From positions 1 through 12,851 of the forward strand of contig JAOQAL010000652.1 of the NCBI GenBank assembly GCA_025963615.1: a stretch of DNA of 12,851 nucleotides, read 5' to 3'. This stretch comes from Chitinophagaceae bacterium. GTDB taxonomy: Bacteria; Bacteroidota; Bacteroidia; Chitinophagales; Chitinophagaceae. Shown here in pieces: positions 7,198-12,851 of the stretch (positions are counted from its first letter, which is position 1; each line of letters starts with the position of its first letter). The notes under the pieces were generated by a model that worked only from the letters and a program-made list of their open reading frames with translations, was not told where the DNA came from and searched no databases. A program made the position numbers and the translations under genes.

Positions 7198-9405
7198 TTA
7201 TTCTCTAACGACATCGCTGCTTGTGTAATGTCCATTTGTTTTATAAATGTAATGATCCTTCGGGCTCTTGATATATCGTTCTTTTAATTTAGCATGGAGC
7301 TTAGTTTCCTGCTTTTTGCCGTTCACTATCAGTTCGTCATAATTCAATGTAAACGACAGTTCTGTTTTATCTTTAATAATGCCCGCCTCGGAAAGATCAC
7401 TAACAATCTCCCCCACCTGATCATTGGGATGTACTAATTGACTTTCGAGATTAACGTGCTGACTTTTCAGCAGTTCCAGTTGATTTTTCGCCTGTATTTC
7501 ATTTGGCAGGTTGAGCTTGAGTTCAAAAAGAAGTTGGTTTTTATTCAGCAGTTCTTTTTGCTGAGTCGTTAGGAGGTCCAGGCCAAGGTTTGTCTGGATT
7601 TCATTTTGCAAATTGAGTTTGCGTTCAAGAAGCAATTGGTTATTATTCAGCAGCTCTTTCTGCTGAGTCTTTAGCAGATCCAAGCCTTGGTTTACCTGCA
7701 ATTCATCTTGCAAATTGAGTTTACGTTCAAGAAGCAATTGGTTATTATTCTGCAGCTCTTTCTGCTGAGTCTTTAGCAGGTCCAGTCCATGGTTTGTCTG
7801 CATTTCATTTTGCAAATTGAGTTTACGTTCAAGAAGCAATTGGTTATTATTCTGCAGTTCTTTCTGCTGAGTCTTTAGCAGATCTAAGTTTTGGTTTGCC
7901 TGCACTCCCTGCTGAAGTTGCCATAGTTCCTCTTTCATCAACTCCTGTTTGTCTTGTAGTAAATTCAAGTTGTTTTCCGGCCTGGGTCCTGCGGTATTCA
8001 TGTTTTGCCCGCGGATATTTTCGATCTTTTCAATTACCAACCCGTACTTTTTGAAATTCCCTTTACCCACCGATACACCATTAATTGAAAACTCTTTAAT
8101 CTCATCGTTTACTATCTTATAACTATATTTTTTCCCGTCACTTCCCAGCGCCGAGACCTCGCTGATTTTTTCTTCCCCGTCATCGTTATTATAAGTCAAA
8201 ATATTTTTAAAAGTAAGGGATCTACCAGGCATGGTATCGCTCATCTCTAAGGGGCCACTAACTTTTTCAACAACAGTTGCCCTATATTCTGCCTGAATAT
8301 TTAACGGCAGCGCTACGGTAGATGCCGGTTTGCGCAGTATTGGCAGGCTGTCCTTTTTGTCGGGAATAAAACCAAATGCTGTTACCGCCAGCACTACAAG
8401 AATTAATGTTATTTTTTCCATGGCATTTAATCTTTTATTTTCATTTGTTAATATCCTTTTCGCACGATTAAGCAAGTTATTACGGCTACCCAGTGCCATG
8501 GCATAAGTCCGAGCAGCGGTTTCAGCTTCCCGAAAACTGACCAATGCTTCGAGATAGGATTTTTTATCCGGGGTATATTCCAGCACAATATCATCACAAC
8601 AAGCCTCGCGCTCTTCCCGGATGAACGATGACATCCATAAAATAAATGGATTGAAAAAGAAAAAAGATTCTGCCAACCGCTGCAGCAGGTTAACTCCAAA
8701 ATCTTTTCGACGGACATGCGCCAACTCATGCACAAATATTGTTTCTACCTGTTCAACAGAAAGATTTGCAAACATTCCTAAAGGAACCAGAATTACCGGC
8801 TTTAAAAAACCCACTACGACCGGCACGTTTATAATTCCCGATTCTTTCAATAAAATCCTGTTGTGAATTCCCAACAGGCTGCATAACGTATGCAGCCGTT
8901 CTTTCCATTCCTGAGCAGGACCGATTGTATGGAGATAACGCAATCGGTAAGCATGCCTCAAGCCTGAAATCATACTTAAAAACCTGGCGAAAAAGAAAAT
9001 AGCCCATAGACCGGTAATAAGCGTCGAATATTTGTTGCCATAATAAATAATGGGTTGAAAAAAAGTTTTCTTTTGGAGGGAAGAAGCCCATTCGCCTCCG
9101 GCTTCATTTACTGTTACGTTGCCAGGTGATGCTGGTAAAACATAAACTTTATTATTGCTGGTAAATGACAGATGAATAATACCCGGCTGATATAAAAAAG
9201 TAATTAGAGCGCATATCAGAAAACAAATAAATACAAAACTCAGCAGGTTGTAGCGCAACGCGGCTTTCGAGTGACGGGTCGCCAGGATGATCAGGCCTCC
9301 TATCGCGGCAGCGATCAGCCCCTGCCAAAGTGAATGCAACAATGTCCAGCAAACCGCGCGGATTATTCCAGTCGAAATATAACCAGTGATGAATAAAAAG
9401 TTCAT
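7198..9405 (-). CDS. M56 (BlaR1/MecR1-type) membrane metalloprotease with C-terminal 34-residue repeats
   Basis: 735-residue membrane protein of peptidase family M56. Hydrophobic segments lie at about 12-42, 52-72, 116-145 and 331-347, around a cytoplasmic gluzincin domain with HELAH at 226-230 and a third-ligand-type Glu267 in EREACCDD. Such proteins receive an outside signal and trigger cleavage of the paired BlaI-type repressor. Behind the last membrane segment there is no penicillin-binding sensor domain. Instead there is a region at ~395-465 and four tandem 34-residue repeats (507-642, beginning LDLLKTQQ) with partial units on both sides. The C-terminus (~683-712: LSFTLNYDELIVNGKKQ) is a type I recall from Bacteroidota M56 proteins. 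The start ATG lies 11 bases behind the repressor stop, so the two form one operon. The ligand is unknown; beta-lactam sensing is not supported. Confidence 0.88.
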   Translation of the reverse strand: MNFLFITGYISTGIIRAVCWTLLHSLWQGLIAAAIGGLIILATRHSKAALRYNLLSFVFICFLICALITFLYQPGIIHLSFTSNNKVYVLPASPGNVTVNEAGGEWASSLQKKTFFQPIIYYGNKYSTLITGLWAIFFFARFLSMISGLRHAYRLRYLHTIGPAQEWKERLHTLCSLLGIHNRILLKESGIINVPVVVGFLKPVILVPLGMFANLSVEQVETIFVHELAHVRRKDFGVNLLQRLAESFFFFNPFILWMSSFIREEREACCDDIVLEYTPDKKSYLEALVSFREAETAARTYAMALGSRNNLLNRAKRILTNENKRLNAMEKITLILVVLAVTAFGFIPDKKDSLPILRKPASTVALPLNIQAEYRATVVEKVSGPLEMSDTMPGRSLTFKNILTYNNDDGEEKISEVSALGSDGKKYSYKIVNDEIKEFSINGVSVGKGNFKKYGLVIEKIENIRGQNMNTAGPRPENNLNLLQDKQELMKEELWQLQQGVQANQNLDLLKTQQKELQNNNQLLLERKLNLQNEMQTNHGLDLLKTQQKELQNNNQLLLERKLNLQDELQVNQGLDLLKTQQKELLNNNQLLLERKLNLQNEIQTNLGLDLLTTQQKELLNKNQLLFELKLNLPNEIQAKNQLELLKSQHVNLESQLVHPNDQVGEIVSDLSEAGIIKDKTELSFTLNYDELIVNGKKQETKLHAKLKERYIKSPKDHYIYKTNGHYTSSDVVRE
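7435..7968 (-). repeat. In-gene 102-bp tandem repeats encoding a 34-residue unit
   Basis: Four full units (7480-7887) plus degenerate partial units on each side (7888-7968 and 7435-7479). Each encodes LDLLKTQQKELxNNNQLLLERK, then LNLQNE and a variable QxNxG junction. Adjacent units are nearly identical in DNA, especially the middle ones, which points to recent unit duplication. Leu/Gln/Glu-rich composition predicts a helical, coiled-coil-like rod outside the membrane. Confidence 0.9.
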
Positions 9406-9416
9406 AACGATTTATT

Positions 9417-9815
9417 TTATTTATCAGGATCAAATTTTTTAAGCAGGTCACGGATGGCATCCAGTTCTTTCTTCGAAGTCTTTTTATTACCCAGCAGCTG
9501 CATCATCAGGCTGGCTGCCGATCCATTATAAATTGAATCAACAAAACGATTCAATAACTGGCCTTTCACTTTTTCTTCGGGTTGAGCAGGCCGGTAAATA
9601 TGCTTCATGTTGCTCTCGTCCCTCACTACAATCCCCTTTTCCGCCATAATCTGCATCAGTTTAAGGGTGGAGGTATAATTCACCTCCCGCTTCAACTTAT
9701 TCAATTCTTCATTTACCAGGCGAACCGTGGATGGGCCATGCTGCCATAGCACCTGGAGTATTTCAAGCTCGGACCTGGTCGGTTCCACCGGGAAGTTCTT
9801 TTTTTCCTGTTTCAT
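9417..9815 (-). CDS. BlaI/MecI/CopY-type transcriptional repressor
   Basis: 132-residue winged-helix repressor, the usual length for the family. The N-terminal DNA-binding domain spans about 10-77 (PTRSELEILQVLW, then VNYTSTLKLMQIMAEKGIV as recognition-helix and wing region, and HIYRP). The C-terminal ~80-130 would form the dimerisation helices that M56 proteases cleave after induction. The family binds TACA/TGTA dyads and usually represses its own operon. Such dyads lie just upstream at 9836-9878. The M56 protease gene follows after 11 bases. The ATG at 9813-9815 has no Shine-Dalgarno sequence, as is usual in Bacteroidota. Since no beta-lactamase is present, the regulated targets beyond its own operon cannot be read from this window. 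Confidence 0.92.
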   Translation of the reverse strand: MKQEKKNFPVEPTRSELEILQVLWQHGPSTVRLVNEELNKLKREVNYTSTLKLMQIMAEKGIVVRDESNMKHIYRPAQPEEKVKGQLLNRFVDSIYNGSAASLMMQLLGNKKTSKKELDAIRDLLKKFDPDK

Positions 9816-9835
9816 TTCTTAAAGGTAGGAAATTT

Positions 9836-9878
9836 TTCGTACGAACATATATTTATCTTACTCTCTACAATTATTGTA
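9836..9878 (-). promoter_or_regulatory. Candidate promoter with overlapping BlaI-type operators
   Basis: TACAA-TTA-TTGTA (9866-9878) is a perfect 5+3+5 dyad of the TACA/TGTA type bound by BlaI proteins. TTCGTACGAA (9836-9845) is a perfect 10-bp palindrome. On the minus strand a promoter-like pair, ATTG (complement 9868-9871) and TATGTTCG (complement 9842-9849) 18 bases apart, would sit with its -33 box in the first dyad and its -7 box in the second. That is consistent with autorepression. Confidence 0.45.
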
Positions 9879-9956
9879 CTCCGGCAACCGATGAACGATC
9901 TACTGAATTTGCAGCTTGGGATTCTATTTTTAACCAGTTAACCGATTGGTTTGCTC

Positions 9957-9964
9957 TACATTTG
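9957..9964 (+). promoter_or_regulatory. Candidate -7 box of the HAD hydrolase gene
   Basis: TACATTTG is an exact match to the Bacteroidota -7 consensus TAnnTTTG, about 48 bases before the ATG at 10012. A clear TTTG -33 box is missing. Upstream lies an AACCA...TGGTT dyad (about 9932-9951), which could be regulatory. Confidence 0.35.
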
Positions 9965-10011
9965 ACAAATCTTTTCGCGTAGCTATCCATGACACTAAAA
10001 AATAAAAAATT

Positions 10012-10629
10012 ATGAAAACAAAACCTGCCATCACGACCCTGTTTACCGACATTGGCGGTGTATTACTTACCAACGGCTGGGGTCGCAGCGCCCGAAAAAA
10101 AGCAGTTGAAGTTTTTAAACTGGACCCGGTAGAAACTGAAGAGCGACACCACCTGACATTTGATACGTATGAAGTGGGTAAGCTGAGCTTGCAGGAATAT
10201 CTGCAGCGGGTTGTATTTTATACAAAAAGAGATTTCAGTATGGATGATTTCCGCCAGTTTATGTTTGACCAATCAACTCCTTTCCCGGAAATGATTGACC
10301 TGTTAAAAACATTAAAAAAGAAATATGGATTGAAAGTAGCCGTTGTGAATAATGAGGGACGGGAACTGAATGATTACCGTATCAAGAAATTCAGGCTGGG
10401 TTCTTTTGTTGATTTTTTCATTTCCTCCAGCTTTGTACATTTCCGCAAACCAGACGCGGACATTTTTCGCATCGCTCTCGACGTGGCGCAGGTATCACAG
10501 GGTGAGATCGTTTATATTGATGACCGGTCTTTATTCGTGCAGGTAGCTGAAAGTCTCGGTTTGCAAGGTATCGTGCACACGGACTATGCCAGCACCGTAC
10601 TAAAACTTGAGAGCCTGGGTTTAAAATAA
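10012..10629 (+). CDS. HAD-superfamily hydrolase
   Basis: 205-residue cytosolic protein of the haloacid dehalogenase superfamily, subfamily I (helical cap after motif I, residues ~20-85). Motif I is TDIGGVL with nucleophile Asp13; the usual second Asp (DxD) is Gly here, as in DLGGV/DLGNV-type members. Motif II is VVNNEG (Asn where Ser/Thr is commoner, ~113). Motif III is Lys146 in FRKPD, and motif IV is YIDDR (Asp170, Asp171). Members with this pattern include sugar-phosphate phosphatases and epoxide-hydrolase N-domain relatives; loss of the acid-base Asp makes a standard phosphatase reaction less certain. It is divergent from the BlaI operon and 70 bases upstream of the ThuA gene in the same direction, so co-transcription is possible. 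Substrate unknown. Confidence 0.85.
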   Translation: MKTKPAITTLFTDIGGVLLTNGWGRSARKKAVEVFKLDPVETEERHHLTFDTYEVGKLSLQEYLQRVVFYTKRDFSMDDFRQFMFDQSTPFPEMIDLLKTLKKKYGLKVAVVNNEGRELNDYRIKKFRLGSFVDFFISSSFVHFRKPDADIFRIALDVAQVSQGEIVYIDDRSLFVQVAESLGLQGIVHTDYASTVLKLESLGLK

Positions 10630-10699
10630 GAAACAGCATGGGCCGGTGAAAAAATAAATTGGTCCAATTAGATGATATTTGCATCACTAATCTGATAAA

Positions 10700-11434
10700 A
10701 TGAAAAAGACTCTTTCGACCGTTCTTGCCGCGATCCTGATTATTGTACAGTTTTCCTTTAACAAAAAAATAAACAGTAAACCGACGGTACTTGTATTTTC
10801 AAAAACAGCCGGATATTTTCACCACTCCATTCCGGATGGCATTGCCGCTATACAGAAACTAGGTAAAGAAAATGGCTTTGATGTTGACACTACGAAAAAT
10901 GCGGATTTTTTTACTGAGGCGTCTTTAAAAAAATATGCTGCTGTTATTTTCCTGAATACCACCGGGGATCTTTTGAATGAAAGTCAACAAGCCGCATTTG
11001 AGAAATACATTCAGGCGGGTGGAGGTTATGTTGGCGTTCATGCTGCAACAGATGCGGAGTATAACTGGCCCTGGTACGGCCGCCTGGCCGGTGCCTATTT
11101 TAACGGGCATCCGAAAGAACAAAATGCAAAATTTATCATTAAAGATAAAAACCATCCCTCTACCAGTTTTTTTCAGGATACGATATGGCAACGGACTGAT
11201 GAATTATACAATTTTAAGGACCTGAATCCCGACATCCATGTATTAATCACTATTGATGAAACCTCTTATGAAGGTGGCACGAATGGAGCCAATCATCCCA
11301 TGGCCTGGTATCATGAATTTGATGGTGGACGTGCTTTTTATACTGAACTTGGCCATGTTGAAAAGTCTTATACTGAAAAAAAATATCTTAACCATTTATT
11401 TGGTGGTATTCAATACGCCATGGGAAATAAATAA
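10700..11434 (+). CDS. ThuA-domain protein with signal peptide
   Basis: 244-residue protein of the ThuA-like, class I glutamine-amidotransferase-fold family, known from trehalose-utilisation loci and widespread in Bacteroidota sugar-degradation genes. An N-terminal signal peptide is seen (KK, then hydrophobic LSTVLAAILIIVQFSF, residues 5-20) without a lipobox Cys, so it is probably periplasmic. Typical blocks are FSKTAGYFHHSIPDGI (33-48), GGGYVGVHAATD (107-118), YGRLAGAYFNGHP (126-138) and the tail PMAWYHEFDGGRAFYTELGH (200-219). The length is that of a single-domain member. No transporter or glycoside hydrolase accompanies it here. The family's biochemical activity is poorly settled; sugar metabolism is inferred from relatives only. 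Confidence 0.9.
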   Translation: MKKTLSTVLAAILIIVQFSFNKKINSKPTVLVFSKTAGYFHHSIPDGIAAIQKLGKENGFDVDTTKNADFFTEASLKKYAAVIFLNTTGDLLNESQQAAFEKYIQAGGGYVGVHAATDAEYNWPWYGRLAGAYFNGHPKEQNAKFIIKDKNHPSTSFFQDTIWQRTDELYNFKDLNPDIHVLITIDETSYEGGTNGANHPMAWYHEFDGGRAFYTELGHVEKSYTEKKYLNHLFGGIQYAMGNK

Positions 11435-11487
11435 AATGGAAAACCCCAGCTTCGCTTCATGAATAGAAACCCGGATCCCCGGATTTC

Positions 11488-11574
11488 TTAAGAATCAATC
11501 TTTACTTTCTCAGGAATATTTCACGCAAAGGGCGCAAAGAAGCGAAGAACGCAAAGAGATGAACCGTTAAGCGT
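11488..11574. repeat. Solitary fourth copy of the GCAAAG interspersed repeat
   Basis: TTAAGAATC and TCTTTACTTTC are followed by TTTCACGCAAAG (from 11519), repeated GCAAAG-type hexamers, AGAGATGAA and CGTTAAG. It matches units 2-3 of the array at 6905-7115, but no GAGGCTGTCTCAA ends are found around it. Confidence 0.8.
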
Positions 11575-11635
11575 ATAGTGACCTAATAGTATTTACGAAG
11601 ATTTGTTTTAGTATATTCTTCAATGCTATATTAAT

Positions 11636-11680
11636 AAAAAAAAGAATCCCCAGTTCTCAAAAACCAATCATCCGGATTCT
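11636..11680 (-). terminator. Possible second minus-strand terminator
   Basis: On the minus strand AGAATCC (complement of 11674-11680) pairs with GGATTCT (complement of 11643-11649), followed directly by eight T. The 24-nt loop is long for a terminator, so this is tentative. Confidence 0.3.
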
Positions 11681-11795
11681 GCAGGGATCAGGCTTCGCAG
11701 ACCTCACTTCATTCAGCAAGTCATTGAAAAGACAATATAACATTTCGCCAACTGCTCTCAGGGAAAAGCCAAAGAATACGGATACAAAAAATCAC

Positions 11796-11824
11796 AAAAA
11801 AAAGCAACCCTTGCGGATTGCTTT
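11796..11824 (-). terminator. Rho-independent terminator of the small minus-strand gene
   Basis: Read on the minus strand: AAAGCAATCC, GCAA tetraloop, GGGTTGCTTT, then five more T. This is a 10-pair stem (one G-T pair) with a GNRA loop and a T run, about 80 bases behind the stop at 11905. Confidence 0.8.
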
Positions 11825-11904
11825 CCGGACTAACTGCATCTATTCATTAACACCCGCAGTTGAAACTGCACGGCTATAACTGTTAGCCAACACATTCAAA
11901 TTCT

Positions 11905-12315
11905 TCAACCGGTCAGAGAGTTTGCCTTACTATTTGTTTTATGCCTGCCTGATCTTTTAAAAATTACTGCAAAAAAATATTTCACTTGCCTTTTTAACAT
12001 GGTGACGAAACGGTTTTGGTTGTTTTCCGCATCCATACCAGCGACCAATTGATCCATCTCTTGTTTCACCATTCTTTTACCCGACACCGGTATTTCGTTT
12101 TGCAGTGCATAATTCATTGCAATCTTTTTCACAGCCTTCTCAATTCTCTCTTTATCATACTTAGAATGCCGGTGCCAGAAATTAGTGAGTGCCTGCAGGT
12201 GCATCGCAAGCTCAGGTCTATCCTCAATCAATAACTGTAATTCGGCCCACTCTTCTGGTGAGGCTTTGCCAGTTAGTTTGAGAGCAAATAAATTCCAGGT
12301 GCGGTCCTGATCCAT
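11905..12315 (-). CDS. Small protein resembling the N-terminal domain of Bacteroidota FecR-type/permease-associated proteins
   Basis: 136-residue protein whose function I do not recognise. The first ~50 residues (DRTWNLFALKLTGKASPEEWAELQLLIEDRPEL and LTNFWH) follow a pattern I recall from the N-termini of FecR-like anti-sigma factors and of some FtsX-type permeases in Chitinophagaceae (K-L-x-G-x-A-x-x-E-E-x-x-E-L-x-x-L-L-x-x-x-P-E-L). The rest is basic (KRMVKQEMD, MLKRQVKYFFAVIFKRSGRHK) with one short hydrophobic patch at ~112-118, too short for a confident membrane segment. So either a free-standing regulatory domain or the remnant of a longer protein. Its own strong terminator (11796-11824) and a plain ATG at 12313-12315 support a real gene. 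No sigma-factor gene is adjacent. Confidence 0.6.
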   Translation of the reverse strand: MDQDRTWNLFALKLTGKASPEEWAELQLLIEDRPELAMHLQALTNFWHRHSKYDKERIEKAVKKIAMNYALQNEIPVSGKRMVKQEMDQLVAGMDAENNQNRFVTMLKRQVKYFFAVIFKRSGRHKTNSKANSLTG

Positions 12316-12474
12316 GGATGAAGTTGTTGCCAGTATATTATAAGAACCGGCATGCCAAAAACTATGTAAAACTGTGCCTCATTCGTATAATATTGACAAA
12401 TAGTATTTTATGAAAATGACTACCAAAATTCATCGTTCGTTTTTGATACAGTAGTCGTTTGGTTTCAGTACATG

Positions 12475-12516
12475 CTGGGTACTGGATGCTGGATGCTGGA
12501 TACCGGATACTGGGCT
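12475..12516. repeat. Six-unit 7-bp tandem repeat (CTGGATA type)
   Basis: Six consecutive heptamers: CTGGGTA, CTGGATG, CTGGATG, CTGGATA, CCGGATA, CTGGGCT. Unrelated in sequence to the AGCT heptamers at 2031 and 5208, but with the same period. I recall similar CTGGATACTGGATGC tracts as common intergenic elements in Bacteroidota. Confidence 0.85.
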
Positions 12517-12559
12517 TTTGATAACAGGTATGGTTTTTTTTATTTGCAGAAATTAAAGT

Positions 12560-12810
12560 AGCGGTCAGTGGTATTAAACTTTGCCTCCTTCTCACACCAT
12601 CGTATGTACTTGCGTGTACGGCGGTTTCCAATGAGTAAACCTTGTATCCTTTTTCTGTTCGTCAACTCACAACTTTGTCTGTCGCTTCCTTCAGACCCGA
12701 TAGCTATCGGGTTTACTTCGCAGTAAACACCCTTGCCTTGGAATAGCGGTTCCCGTTAGATGGACTGTTCAAGATGTTAACCTTTGAGAACAACGCACTG
12801 TATGGCGCAC
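12560..12810 (-). pseudogene. Internally deleted group II intron relic
   Basis: On the minus strand the stretch begins GTGCGCC at 12810, a fit to the group II 5' consensus GUGYG. It then contains a 7-bp stem with GCGA loop (12711-12728), an 18-bp palindrome (12695-12712), CTGAAGGAAGC (complement 12684-12694) and TTGACGAACAG (complement 12655-12665), motifs I recall from bacterial group II domain I. A domain-V-like hairpin follows at 12596-12625, then GGTGTGAGA. From 5' motif to domain V is only ~215 bases and no reverse transcriptase is encoded, so most of domains I-IV are missing. The 3' end is not defined; 12560 is a guess. Confidence 0.5.
12596..12625 (-). other. Group II intron domain-V-like hairpin
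   Basis: Minus strand: ACCGCCGTA pairs with TACGATGGT (nine positions, one C-A mismatch and one G-T pair). A short upper stem is capped by GCAA, and two unpaired bases (CA) lie on the 3' side. This is the architecture of domain V (lower stem, 3' dinucleotide bulge, GNRA loop), though 30 nt instead of the usual ~34. Confidence 0.45.
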
Positions 12811-12843
12811 CTGAAAATCCCCGGTGATACCGGGGATTTTCAG
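12811..12843 (-). terminator. Perfect 15-bp hairpin, probable terminator of a gene beyond the right edge
   Basis: CTGAAAATCCCCGGT (12811-12825), three-base loop, exact complement at 12829-12843. On the minus strand the GC core is followed by ATTTT within the stem, so it could end a transcript coming from right of the window. The symmetry would work in either direction. The intron relic starts at the very next base on the minus strand. Confidence 0.65.
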
Positions 12844-12851
12844 AATTCATG

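Larger units (their letters stand above)
11435..11904. other. Gene-free stretch behind the ThuA gene
   Basis: No credible ORF. It holds a weak hairpin behind the ThuA gene (11467-11486, eight-pair stem with one mismatch, short T run), a fourth GCAAAG repeat copy, a possible minus-strand hairpin with T run (11636-11680) and a clear minus-strand terminator (11796-11824). Confidence 0.6.
12316..12851. other. Gene-free right end of the window
   Basis: AT-rich leader of the small minus-strand gene (12316-12474, no convincing promoter boxes), a 7-bp repeat tract (12475-12516), a group II intron relic (about 12560-12810) and a hairpin (12811-12843). An 89-codon minus-strand frame across 12362-12631 is made of these repeats and the relic, and I do not regard it as a gene. 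Confidence 0.6.

Noticed and set aside
8448..9091. Reading frames inside the M56 gene in other frames (minus-strand frames and an antisense plus-strand one)
   Set aside because: They are shadows of the long, motif-bearing M56 frame, with no recognisable domains.
7198..9815. Beta-lactam resistance regulation (BlaR1-BlaI)
   Set aside because: The membrane protease lacks a penicillin-binding sensor domain and no beta-lactamase gene is present; only the regulatory architecture is shared.
10925..11462. Alternative frames over the ThuA gene
   Set aside because: Overlapping frames without family features; the ThuA frame has a signal peptide and conserved blocks.
12362..12631. 89-codon minus-strand reading frame
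   Set aside because: It runs through the 7-bp repeat tract and the intron relic; the repetitive IRYPASSIQYPA-like peptide is a by-product of the repeat.
12695..12712. 18-bp perfect palindrome as a regulator binding site
   Set aside because: It lies inside the intron relic next to another stem-loop and is better explained as part of the intron RNA fold; no gene starts nearby.

Overview
The window looks like chromosomal DNA from a member of the Bacteroidota, most likely the Chitinophagaceae or a close relative. The evidence is the moderate GC content, genes that lack Shine-Dalgarno sequences, candidate promoters of the Bacteroidota type (TTTG near -33, TAnnTTTG near -7), BlaI/M56 gene pairing, and interspersed repeat families that I associate with this phylum. 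I made no database comparison; family names come from motifs and recall.

Left part (1-5403, + strand): two tandem TldD-TldE metalloprotease gene pairs. The first TldD is cut by the window edge. The second is complete, starts with TTG and carries a twin-arginine signal. Each TldD has the catalytic-type architecture (HExxxH visible in copy 2). Each is followed after 4-7 bases by a TldE/PmbA-type partner with no HExxxH and no signal peptide. Both TldE genes are followed by arrays of AGCT-centred 7-bp repeats.

Middle (5404-9815, - strand): a class III PLP-dependent aminotransferase-fold enzyme that may be a phosphonate lyase relative, with its own candidate promoter. Next comes a MITE-like element with 13-bp terminal inverted repeats enclosing three GCAAAG-type repeat units. 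After it lies a two-gene operon, a BlaI/MecI-type repressor followed by an M56 (BlaR1-type) membrane protease. The outer C-terminal part of the protease holds four tandem 34-residue repeats. Dyads in front of the repressor gene suggest autoregulation.

Right part (9816-12851): divergently from the repressor run a HAD-family hydrolase and a ThuA-domain protein with a signal peptide. After a repeat-containing gap comes a short minus-strand gene resembling the N-terminal domain of Bacteroidota FecR-type or permease-associated proteins, with a strong terminator. The last ~300 bases hold a 7-bp repeat tract and what I read as an internally deleted group II intron relic on the minus strand, starting directly behind a perfect 15-bp terminator-like hairpin.

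I see no complete new multi-gene defence or mobile system. The most interesting items are the duplicated TldD-TldE pairs with a possible Tat hitch-hiking arrangement, the intron relic abutting the hairpin, the repeat-expanded M56 protease, and the unrelated families of very short periodic repeats placed at gene ends.
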